A stretch of 64,000 bases of DNA from the NCBI GenBank assembly GCA_017431345.1, contig JAFRLH010000024.1:17644-81643 (forward strand), in the 5' to 3' direction. Origin of the DNA: Lachnospiraceae bacterium (lineage in GTDB: Bacteria; Bacillota; Clostridia; Lachnospirales; Lachnospiraceae). The translations under genes and the position numbers were made by a program. Shown here piece after piece: positions 42,217 to 49,397 of the stretch. The notes below the pieces were generated by a model that had not been told where the DNA came from, made no database searches, and saw nothing but the letters and a program-made list of their open reading frames with translations. Positions within the stretch are counted from its first letter, which is position 1, and the number at the start of each line of letters is the position of its first letter.

Positions 42217-43539
42217 ATGGCAAATTACGATAATCTGCTGGAACATGCCGGCGCCATCAACGGCCAGCTGGCCCGCTACGGCGTCAAATTCGGCATCTAC
42301 AAGAACGGCACATTTAAAGAACAGCTCTTTCCTTATGATCCGATTCCCAGGATCATCGGGAAGGATGAATTCGCATATCTGGAACGAGGCCTGAAGCAGC
42401 GAGTAAAAGCACTGAATCTGTTCCTGAAGGACGTCTATACGGAAAAAAAGATCATTGCGGACGGCGTCGTGCCTGCGGACTTTGTCTATGCAGCCAGCGG
42501 CTATCTGGCTCCCTGTGAAGGGATCGTTCCTCCGAAGGAAGTCTACTCCCACATTTCCGGCATCGATCTTGTCCTGGGAAAAGATGGCGTGTGGTATATT
42601 CTGGAAGACAATCTCCGGGTGCCTTCCGGCGCGTCCTATCCGGCTATTGCAAGGAATCTGGAACGCCGCTGCAGCCCCCGTACCTTCCGCGACACGGCAA
42701 TCGAAGACAACCGCGATTACCCGAAGATCCTGAAGCATACCATGGATTATGTGAATACGGGCGGCATCAATGTGGTGCTTACGCCGGGCCGGTATAATGC
42801 AGCGTATTTTGAGCACTCGTTCCTGGCAGAGCAGATGGGCGTTCCGCTGGTCAGCTGCAATGATCTGGAAGTGGAGGGGGATTACCTCTACTTTACCGGA
42901 TATGCAGGCCGGAAAGAAAGAGTTGGCGCTGTATACCGCCGGATCTCCGATGAGTACATGGATCCCATGACCTTTAATCCGGAATCCCTGATCGGTATCC
43001 CGCACATTTTCGAGGTCTACCGCAAAGGGAACGTCGCGCTGCTGAACACGCCCGGAAACGGCATCGCGGACGACAAGGGCATTTACTACTTTGTCCCGAA
43101 AATGATACAATATTATCTCCATGAAGAACCTATCCTGCACAATGCACCGACTTACCTTCCTTTCTATGAGGAGGACCGCAGATACGTTCTTGAGAACTTC
43201 GATACGCTGGTCATCAAGGATGTGGCGGAAGCGGGAGGTTATGGTGTTGTCTTCGGAAGCAAACTCTCTCCCGAAGAAAAGGAGCGGTTCATTGCCATGA
43301 TCCTGGCAGAGCCCCGGCGGTTCATTGCGCAGGAAGTAATCGATTTTTGTGATATCCCAATCGTGGAAGGCGATACGCAGGTGGAACGCAAGGCTGATCT
43401 TCGTGCTTTTGTTCTTACCAGTGAAGAACCTGTTGTCTGGAAGAGCGGACTGACCCGTTTCTCCAGGAATCCGGATTCGTTTATTGTAAATTCATCTCAG
43501 GGAGGAGGTTTTAAAGATACATGGGTATTACGTCAGTAA
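42217..43539 (+). CDS. Circularly permuted ATP-grasp protein (COG2308)
   Basis: A 440-aa ligase of the circularly permuted ATP-grasp type. Marks are IYKNGTFKEQLFPYDPIPRII, the signature segment YILEDNLRVPSGASYPAIARN near residue 130, KDVAEAGGYGVVFGSK (about 330) and the terminal LRAFVLTSEEP with GGGFKDTWV. Such enzymes are predicted to join amino acids or peptides through acyl phosphate intermediates. ATG follows AGGAGGAATGTACTGCA. The 3' end overlaps the alpha-E gene by 19 bases. The neighbouring alpha-E, transglutaminase-like and M14 genes reproduce a gene neighbourhood predicted to make and trim an unusual peptide or amide. No substrate is established. Confidence 0.93.
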   Translation: MANYDNLLEHAGAINGQLARYGVKFGIYKNGTFKEQLFPYDPIPRIIGKDEFAYLERGLKQRVKALNLFLKDVYTEKKIIADGVVPADFVYAASGYLAPCEGIVPPKEVYSHISGIDLVLGKDGVWYILEDNLRVPSGASYPAIARNLERRCSPRTFRDTAIEDNRDYPKILKHTMDYVNTGGINVVLTPGRYNAAYFEHSFLAEQMGVPLVSCNDLEVEGDYLYFTGYAGRKERVGAVYRRISDEYMDPMTFNPESLIGIPHIFEVYRKGNVALLNTPGNGIADDKGIYYFVPKMIQYYLHEEPILHNAPTYLPFYEEDRRYVLENFDTLVIKDVAEAGGYGVVFGSKLSPEEKERFIAMILAEPRRFIAQEVIDFCDIPIVEGDTQVERKADLRAFVLTSEEPVVWKSGLTRFSRNPDSFIVNSSQGGGFKDTWVLRQ

Positions 43540-44189
43540 TCAACACCGACCGTCTGTATTGGCTGGGCCGCTACAGCGAGCGCGTTTTTACGACGCTCAG
43601 ACTGTTTTCGATCTCCTTCGATAAGCTGATCGATGAATATGAAGATGATTATCACGGATTCTGCCGTTCTCTCGACATTCCCGACATTTACAAGGACAAA
43701 CAGGATTTTATAGAGCGCTATGCCTTCGACCCGGAGAATCCTAATTCCATCGTGTCCAACCTGCAGCGCGCCTATGACAATGCCATCGAACTGCGGGAGG
43801 AGATCGGAAGCGAAGCATTTTCCTATGTCCAGATGGCCGTCTACGAAATGAATGCCGCAAAGACCTGTGAATCACCTCTTCTGCGTTTTCAGAAGATCAC
43901 AGATGCGATCCTTGCTTTCTGGGGCTGCGCGGACGACCAGATCGATGACGAGAACACCCGCAACATCATTAAGATCGGAAAACGGGTGGAGCGGCTGGAT
44001 CTTTACGCCCGCCTGGGAGAAGACCGGGAGGCGATCCTGCGCGAGCTGAACCGCCTGTCAGGCCGGATCGACCATACAAATCTGATTTACCGGAAAGAGG
44101 ATCTGCAGCATCTGAAGGATCTTGTGAATGCGCCGGTACTCTCCTACCGGGAAATCATTGAAACTGCAGAACAGCTTGTGGAGTGCTGA
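43521..44189 (+). CDS. Alpha-E domain protein (COG2307)
   Basis: A 222-aa all-helical protein that starts MGITSVINTDRLYWLGRYSERVFTTLRLF, the standard alpha-E opening, and ends LVNAPVLSYREIIETAEQLV. It is shorter than many alpha-E proteins (about 310 aa). Alpha-E proteins nearly always accompany circularly permuted ATP-grasp enzymes and carry conserved acidic and Arg residues, but their role is unknown; they may be a partner subunit or a second catalytic domain. It overlaps the ATP-grasp gene by 19 bases, with GGAGGAGG 12 bases before the ATG, so translation is coupled. Confidence 0.9.
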   Translation: MGITSVINTDRLYWLGRYSERVFTTLRLFSISFDKLIDEYEDDYHGFCRSLDIPDIYKDKQDFIERYAFDPENPNSIVSNLQRAYDNAIELREEIGSEAFSYVQMAVYEMNAAKTCESPLLRFQKITDAILAFWGCADDQIDDENTRNIIKIGKRVERLDLYARLGEDREAILRELNRLSGRIDHTNLIYRKEDLQHLKDLVNAPVLSYREIIETAEQLVEC

Positions 44190-44191
44190 TC

Positions 44192-44974
44192 GTGAAAGTT
44201 CTTTTATTTCATTATCATCTGATGTTCCGTATGGACAATCCTGTCAGCAGACATCATTTTACCCTGCGCTGTATCCCGAAATCGGATGAGCGGCAGAAAA
44301 TCTTGCAGCTGCAGCGTTTTATCTTCCCCTGCGACTTTCTGCGGGAAAGCAGGGACCAGTGGGGCAATGATCTCCTTTACGGAAGTTACCGGAGGAACCA
44401 TTCCCGATTCGAAGCAAATATCAGCGGACAGGCTGTCACCGGCCTGTCCGTCTGCACCCCCGCAGGTCCGCCCGAAAAGGAACGGATTTTCCGGTTCGCA
44501 ACGCCGCTGACGGAACCGGATGCTTCCCTGCGGGCTTTTTCCGCCTCTTTAGGCATTCAGTCCGGCGCGCCGCAGGAAATGGAAACGGTGATGCAGGCTG
44601 TCCATAACGCGCTTTCCTATGAACCCGGAACGACCACCGTACGAACCACTGCCGCCCAGGCTTTTGCCCTGAGGCATGGTGTATGCCAGGATTACGCCCA
44701 CGTAATGCTGGCAGTGCTCCGTGCGGCAGGCATTCCTTCCAGGTATGCCGCCGGCATGCTGCAGGGAGAAGGCGAAAGCCACGCCTGGGTCGAGGTCCTT
44801 CATCGGGGAAACTGGTACGCCTATGATCCCACCAACTGTGTGACAGTATCTGACCAGCATATCAAGCTTTCACACGGAAGGGACTCGGATGACTGCGCCA
44901 TCAACCGCGGCGTCTTTTTTGGCGCCGGAGGACAGCAGACCGAGATTTCTGTTATTGTCACGGAAAACTGCTGA
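44192..44974 (+). CDS. Transglutaminase-like cysteine protease/amidase
   Basis: A 260-aa protein with an N-terminal transglutaminase-associated beta region (about 1-95) and a C-terminal papain-fold domain. The catalytic triad is complete: Cys165 in GVCQDYAHVML, His197 in ESHAWVEV and Asp212 in YDPTN. Cytoplasmic, no signal peptide. Such enzymes hydrolyse or exchange amide bonds and are fixed partners of the ATP-grasp/alpha-E pair. The GTG at 44192 is preferred (TGGAG eight bases before); GTG 44183 is also in frame. It begins two bases after the alpha-E stop. Confidence 0.9.
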   Translation: MKVLLFHYHLMFRMDNPVSRHHFTLRCIPKSDERQKILQLQRFIFPCDFLRESRDQWGNDLLYGSYRRNHSRFEANISGQAVTGLSVCTPAGPPEKERIFRFATPLTEPDASLRAFSASLGIQSGAPQEMETVMQAVHNALSYEPGTTTVRTTAAQAFALRHGVCQDYAHVMLAVLRAAGIPSRYAAGMLQGEGESHAWVEVLHRGNWYAYDPTNCVTVSDQHIKLSHGRDSDDCAINRGVFFGAGGQQTEISVIVTENC

Positions 44975-44984
44975 GGAGACTGTC

Positions 44985-45920
44985 ATGATAGAAGATATTG
45001 TAAGTTTGCATCTGCCTGTCGAAGAGACATTCCGGATCCGCAAGAACGTGATCCGGCACGGGGAGGGAAAACGGCTCTGTGTGGTCACCGGCATTCACGG
45101 TGACGAACTGGAAGGCCAGTATGTCTGTTTTCTTTTAGCCCGGATCCTCAATCAGCAGCCGGAACTGCTCCACGGCAGCGTGGAGATCTATCCGGCGGTG
45201 AACCCGCTGGGCATTGATTCCATCCAGCGCGGGATCCCGGGATTTGATCTGGACATGAACCGCACATTCCCCGGAAGTGATTCCGGCGTCATGACGGAAT
45301 TTGTCGCAAAGAAGCTTGTCGCCGATGCGGCAGGCGCCGATGCAGTGTTTGATATTCATGCCAGCAACATTTTCCTTACCGAAGTGCCGCAGATCCGGAT
45401 CAATGAGCTTCACCGGGAAATGCTTCTGCCCCTGGCCAGGCAGGCCAACATGGATTTTATCTGGATCCACGGTGCCAGTACAGTTCTGGAATCCACTTTT
45501 GCCTACTCGCTGAATTCCATCGGCACCCCCTGCCTTGTCGTGGAGATGGGCGTCGGAATGCGCATGACAGAAAAATACGGGCAGCAGCTGACGAACGGCA
45601 TCCTGCATGTCATGAAAACGATGGGAATGTGGGATGGAGATGTTCCTCCTGTCAGTGAACCTGTCCTGTGTGATGCGGAGGACGAAGTGATCTTTCTGAA
45701 CGCATCCTGTTCCGGCATGTTCATGAAGACAAAGGAACAGGGATCGCTGGTGAAGAAAGGGGAGACCGTCGGTTATGTGTTCCATCCGCTCCGGGGAGAA
45801 GTTCTGGAATACGTAACCGCAGAGAAAAGCGGCCTTCTGTTCACCATCCGGGAATACCCGCTGGTCGAAGAAGGCTCTCTTATCGGACGGATCCTGGTCA
45901 GGGAGGATATGCAGAAGTGA
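44985..45920 (+). CDS. AstE/aspartoacylase-like M14 metallo-hydrolase, intact active site
   Basis: A 311-aa zinc carboxypeptidase-fold protein. Zinc ligands are His38 and Glu41 (GIHGDELEG) and His125 (FDIHASN); the substrate-binding Asn92-Arg93 is in LDMNRTFPGS and the probable catalytic Glu is in LVVEMGVGM. The C-terminal part is a lipoyl-like beta barrel (SGMFMKTKEQGSLVKKGETVGYV). It would remove an acyl or amino acid group from a small amide. The start at 44985 follows GAGGAGACTGTC. It overlaps its paralogue by four bases. In this cluster it may process the ATP-grasp product. Confidence 0.9.
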   Translation: MIEDIVSLHLPVEETFRIRKNVIRHGEGKRLCVVTGIHGDELEGQYVCFLLARILNQQPELLHGSVEIYPAVNPLGIDSIQRGIPGFDLDMNRTFPGSDSGVMTEFVAKKLVADAAGADAVFDIHASNIFLTEVPQIRINELHREMLLPLARQANMDFIWIHGASTVLESTFAYSLNSIGTPCLVVEMGVGMRMTEKYGQQLTNGILHVMKTMGMWDGDVPPVSEPVLCDAEDEVIFLNASCSGMFMKTKEQGSLVKKGETVGYVFHPLRGEVLEYVTAEKSGLLFTIREYPLVEEGSLIGRILVREDMQK

Positions 45921-46846
45921 AAGAAAGCATTATCTATCAGATTTCCCATATTTACCGGGATGATTACCGGATCCGCGCCTTTACTTTCGGGCAGGGCGAA
46001 AAATCCCTCTGCATCGTCGGAAGCATCCGCGGCAATGAATACCAGCAGATCTTCCTGTGCTCCCGGATGATCCGGCGGCTGAAAAAGCTGGAAGAAGAAG
46101 GACGTTTCGCGGAAGGACATGAGGTCATGGTGATTCCTTCCCTCAATCCCGCTTCGATGAATATCGGCAAACGTTTCTGGGGCATTGACAATACGGATAT
46201 CAACAGGATGTTTCCCGGCTATCCGCTGGGCGAGACCACACAGCGGATCGCAGCGGGTGTATTCGAAGTCATCAACAAATACAACAACGGTATTCAGTTC
46301 ACCTCCTTTTACATGCCCGGAGACTTCCAGCCTTATGTGCAGATGATCCGCACAGGCTATGAGGATCCGGAGCGGGCAAAGGATTTCGGGATGCCTTATA
46401 TCGTTGTACGCGATCCCAGGCCTTATGATACCACTACGCTGAATTACAACTGGCAGATCTGGGAAACGGATGCTTACAGTCTCTATTCCGGCACGACCAC
46501 CCACCTCTGCCCGGAAAGCGCGGATATGGCGGCGGATGCCATCGAGCGGTTCATGATCTGCCGCGGGATCCTGAAAGGAACGCCGGCTCCCGCAGCCCCC
46601 GGCCGTATCTTCCATTATGACGATCTCCTGAATGTCCGGACCACCCGGGCCGGTCTGTATCAGAACCTGGCAAAAGACAGCGCAAAGGTATCCGCAGGAC
46701 AGGTACTGGCAGAGATCACCGACCCCTGCACCGGAGAGATCCTGGAGACCCTGAAAAGCTCTGCGGACGGCATCATTTTCTTCCAGTATAACGATCCGCT
46801 GATCTACGCGTTTACATCTGCATTCAAGATCCTGGCAGATGAATAA
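45917..46846 (+). CDS. AstE-like M14 paralogue with lost zinc ligands
   Basis: A 309-aa paralogue of the preceding protein, alignable along its length, with the same N-terminal order and C-terminal barrel. The zinc site has changed: HGDE is Arg38-Gly39-Asn40-Glu41 (SIRGNEYQQ), the third ligand position reads QFTSF around residue 129 with no His, and the VVEMG catalytic Glu segment is replaced by SLYSGTTTH. DINRMFPG is kept. It is therefore probably not a zinc hydrolase and may bind the substrate, pair with the intact paralogue, or have a new activity. Overlap of four bases with the upstream gene makes equal amounts likely. Confidence 0.87.
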   Translation: MKESIIYQISHIYRDDYRIRAFTFGQGEKSLCIVGSIRGNEYQQIFLCSRMIRRLKKLEEEGRFAEGHEVMVIPSLNPASMNIGKRFWGIDNTDINRMFPGYPLGETTQRIAAGVFEVINKYNNGIQFTSFYMPGDFQPYVQMIRTGYEDPERAKDFGMPYIVVRDPRPYDTTTLNYNWQIWETDAYSLYSGTTTHLCPESADMAADAIERFMICRGILKGTPAPAAPGRIFHYDDLLNVRTTRAGLYQNLAKDSAKVSAGQVLAEITDPCTGEILETLKSSADGIIFFQYNDPLIYAFTSAFKILADE

Positions 46847-46918
46847 GAGGAGACACCGGGAACAGTTTTTATGTAACCGTCTCCGGTATTGCCAGGAAGA
46901 ACAGAAAGGAGAACCAGG

Positions 46919-47653
46919 ATGTTCTGTATTTATTGCGGTACCCGGATTCCGGACGACGCGGTGTTCTGCCCGGTCTGCGGCGCGAAAGCCGCTGTGATCA
47001 AAGCGGGAGAAAAAAAGAAACCCGCGGAGATGCTCGCTGTCGTGTGCGCATCCTGCGGAAGCGGCCAATTAAAAAGGATCGGCAGAGGCGAGTATCTGTG
47101 CGAACATTGCGGCAGCCGTTTTTTTGCGCAGGAACCGGAAAATTTCACGGACAGTGAAAAGGAAAAAGCAGAACTCCTGGCCTTATTTGCAGAGGCAGAG
47201 AAACATGCTGACAAGGGGGATTATCGGGCAGAACTTATTGCGCTTAGCAAAGGGCTGAAACTGGCGCCTGAAGACGGCACACTGCTGCTGAAACTGGGAC
47301 GCGCGTGCATGAGACTCGGTTTCATACAGGAGGCGATGGAATATTACCGGAAGGCTGAAGAAGTCTGCCCCGATGATCCGATTGTCTATGTCAACCAGGC
47401 TGTATTGTATCAGAAGCAGGACATGGCGGCTGAAGCCAGGCCGCTGCTTGAAAAGGCGCTTGCCATGATCGAAGCTGATCCCATGTCAGCGACAGCCGCC
47501 GATGTTGCTGTCACCTTCAGCAACTATGCTCTGTGTATCGGTACACTTGGTGATACGGCAGAGGCAACAAAATATCTGACCATGGCAAAAAAGAAGGGCT
47601 GCAGTGACCAAACCATAGAGTATGTCTGCAAAGCCCTGAAGATCCGTATTTGA
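46919..47653 (+). CDS. Zinc-ribbon and TPR protein
   Basis: A 244-aa cytoplasmic protein. Residues 3-20 are a zinc ribbon (FCIYCGTRIPDDAVFCPVCGA), and residues about 43-66 a second one (CASCGSG ... CEHCGSRF). From about 80 onward there are four to five TPR-like helix pairs (GDYRAELIALSKGLKLAPEDG, GFIQEAMEYYRKAEEVCPDDP, DMAAEARPLLEKALAMI). It is a scaffold for protein or nucleic-acid contacts. The start at 46919 follows AAGGAGAACCAGG. It lies 72 bases after the second M14 gene in the same direction with no terminator between, so it may belong to that system. Confidence 0.85.
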   Translation: MFCIYCGTRIPDDAVFCPVCGAKAAVIKAGEKKKPAEMLAVVCASCGSGQLKRIGRGEYLCEHCGSRFFAQEPENFTDSEKEKAELLALFAEAEKHADKGDYRAELIALSKGLKLAPEDGTLLLKLGRACMRLGFIQEAMEYYRKAEEVCPDDPIVYVNQAVLYQKQDMAAEARPLLEKALAMIEADPMSATAADVAVTFSNYALCIGTLGDTAEATKYLTMAKKKGCSDQTIEYVCKALKIRI

Positions 47654-47674
47654 TTTTGGGGGAGAAGCGATATT

Positions 47675-48169
47675 TCATTTGTATAGGATCTCACAATCAT
47701 CCGGCAAACGTACCCTGATGAAATCCTTCACATAGTCAAAATCCTCCGCGGGGGTATAAACGCGCATTTTTGCGACATTCCCCTGCAATTCTATATACCG
47801 CCGCGTGAAAACGGCGGTCTTTGCTTTCCTGAAATGAAAGAATGCAGAGGATTTTCCTGCTCCGGTCTTTACATACGTCTCCGTCATTTCATATACTTCC
47901 TGCGGATCTGTGGCAAGAAGCGTAAGTCCGAAGACCAGCATAGTGATCAGAAGAAAGACCGCCGTACACCCGGCTACGATCCAGAACGTTTCCCAATCCT
48001 GATGCTGCCAGACAAAATAAGCGCCGAAGAGCAGCAGGAAAACGGCTATGCCGATGCACGCCTTAAACCCTGTTCCCATAGATTTCCTGTGATATTCCAC
48101 TTCGATGGAACAGCTCCAGGTATAGGAGCCGTCCGGCTGTTCCGTTATTTCTGTCGGATAATAAGCCAT
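47675..48169 (-). CDS. Hypothetical protein with two membrane segments
   Basis: A 164-aa protein. An N-terminal soluble strand region (MAYYPTEITEQPDGSYTWSCSIEVEYH) is followed by two hydrophobic helices (ACIGIAVFLLLFGAYFVW and FWIVAGCTAVFLLITMLVFGLTLL). A soluble C-terminal region with strand-rich segments follows (YVKTGAGKSSAFFHFRKAKTAVFTRRYIELQG), reminiscent of membrane PH-like domains. No family can be named. It ends tail-to-tail with the zinc-ribbon/TPR gene, 21 bases apart. Confidence 0.75.
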   Translation of the reverse strand: MAYYPTEITEQPDGSYTWSCSIEVEYHRKSMGTGFKACIGIAVFLLLFGAYFVWQHQDWETFWIVAGCTAVFLLITMLVFGLTLLATDPQEVYEMTETYVKTGAGKSSAFFHFRKAKTAVFTRRYIELQGNVAKMRVYTPAEDFDYVKDFIRVRLPDDCEILYK

Positions 48170-48196
48170 CTCATCCTCCGTTTTATTCCATGGATA

Positions 48197-48406
48197 TCAT
48201 CCGCAATGGTATCCCACCTCAGCGCAGCAGTCATCTGCCGGCTCTTTTGCTTTATAGGCTTCTTCGATATAATCGTATCGTTCCTTAATGATTTCCCGGG
48301 CTCTTTCTTCCGTATACCTCCACGAGCTGTTGACCAGGCACACCACTACCTCTTCAATATAGGCATTGATACCTTCCCCTGCCGTCTCAGCACATACAGA
48401 TCTCAT
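48197..48406 (-). CDS. Small hypothetical protein
   Basis: A 69-aa protein, MRSVCAETAGEGINAYIEEV and onward, mostly helical, charged (RAREIIKERYDYIEEAYKAKE), ending in a Cys-rich tail (DDCCAEVGYHCG). The start at 48406 is set by GGGAGGACCGAAA. It lies 27 bases before the hypothetical membrane-protein gene and probably shares its transcript. No known family recognised. Confidence 0.65.
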   Translation of the reverse strand: MRSVCAETAGEGINAYIEEVVVCLVNSSWRYTEERAREIIKERYDYIEEAYKAKEPADDCCAEVGYHCG

Positions 48407-48564
48407 TTTCGGTCCTCCCTTCCGGAATGATGAACGCATATGGTATCGTATTGCTTCAATCACTGAATTCTCATTACACAACAATTATAATAGCACACAG
48501 CTGCAGAAAGGTCACTTCACCAGCGACATTTACACATGATCAGAGCTGCCGGAAGCATAAAACA

Positions 48565-48591
48565 GAGCCCACTGCGCATGGCAATGGGCTC
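48565..48591. terminator. Hairpin after the aldehyde oxidoreductase operon; one of two copies
   Basis: GAGCCCA (48565-48571), loop CTGCGCATGGCAA, TGGGCTC (48585-48591); on the minus strand it is followed by TGTTTTAT. It lies 57 bases after the last operon gene. A second copy with the same stem and nearly the same loop occurs at 56504. Confidence 0.65.
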
Positions 48592-48647
48592 CGGATGACC
48601 GTATTCTCTCAGGATATTAATGCGTCCTCCTGCCTTCAGGATCTCCC

Positions 48648-49397
48648 TCAGCGGACGGCTTCGCCGTAAGTATGACGGAAGGATACCGCTATCCTCTTCT
48701 TGCGGCAGTCCGCGCAAAGCGTATCGGGTTCGCTGCCGGTCTTTTCCGCGGCATAGGCAAGTTCTTCTTCTGTGCCGATGACGCTGCCGCAGTCTGCACA
48801 GTGCACCAGACGGAACGTCCTGTTCCAGATCGTCCTGGTGTCCGCGGTCTCCCCGATCGGGATGGCGCCGGCAGGACAGACATAAGCACAGCTTCCACAG
48901 CCGACGCAGACACTGCTGGGTTCATGATACGGCGTCGCGATCTCCTTGGTCACTCCACGATTCACAGTGGATATGGCGCCTACGGAAAGCTCTCCGCATG
49001 CTTTGACGCAAAGCCCGCACATCACACACCTGTTCCCGGTATCTTCCGTAAATCTTTCGATGACCGGCGCACCGTATTTCTCACACAATGCCCTGATCTC
49101 CGGGCTGTCCGGCGCTTTCTTCTGCAGAAGCGCAAGCGTCATGCCGCGCAGTCTGCGCACCTTCTCATTATCGGTATAGATCTCGCACTCCCGTTCCACG
49201 GGATAGACACAGGATACAACGATCCTGCCGCGTCCCTTTTCCACAACCTCAACAATGCATACTCTGCACGACCCCTGTCCGGGGAATCCGTCATGATAAC
49301 ATAACGTAGGGATCTCGATGCCATTGCGTCTGGCGATCTGGAGAATGAATTCTCCCTTCTCGCATTCGCAGACGGTTCCGTTTATGGTGATCTTCAT
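48648..49397 (-). CDS. NuoG/HoxU-like 2Fe-2S and 4Fe-4S subunit
   Basis: A 249-aa iron-sulfur protein. Residues 1-80 are a 2Fe-2S domain (KITINGTVCECEKGEF, PTLCYHDGFPGQGSCRVCIVEV). Then come a His-less linker and two [4Fe-4S] motifs, CVMCGLCVKACG (about 143) and CVGCGSCAYVCPAG (about 185). The end is a zinc-ribbon-like CADCGS plus CADCRKK. Start 49397 follows GGGAGGGATGTGTC. It overlaps the NuoF-like gene by four bases. It would connect the FMN/NADH subunit with the aldehyde oxidoreductase's ferredoxin chain. Confidence 0.9.
   Translation of the reverse strand: MKITINGTVCECEKGEFILQIARRNGIEIPTLCYHDGFPGQGSCRVCIVEVVEKGRGRIVVSCVYPVERECEIYTDNEKVRRLRGMTLALLQKKAPDSPEIRALCEKYGAPVIERFTEDTGNRCVMCGLCVKACGELSVGAISTVNRGVTKEIATPYHEPSSVCVGCGSCAYVCPAGAIPIGETADTRTIWNRTFRLVHCADCGSVIGTEEELAYAAEKTGSEPDTLCADCRKKRIAVSFRHTYGEAVR

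Noticed and set aside
42136-43140. 334-codon minus-strand frame opposite the ATP-grasp gene
   Set aside because: No ribosome site or domain; the plus-strand ATP-grasp gene is unambiguous.
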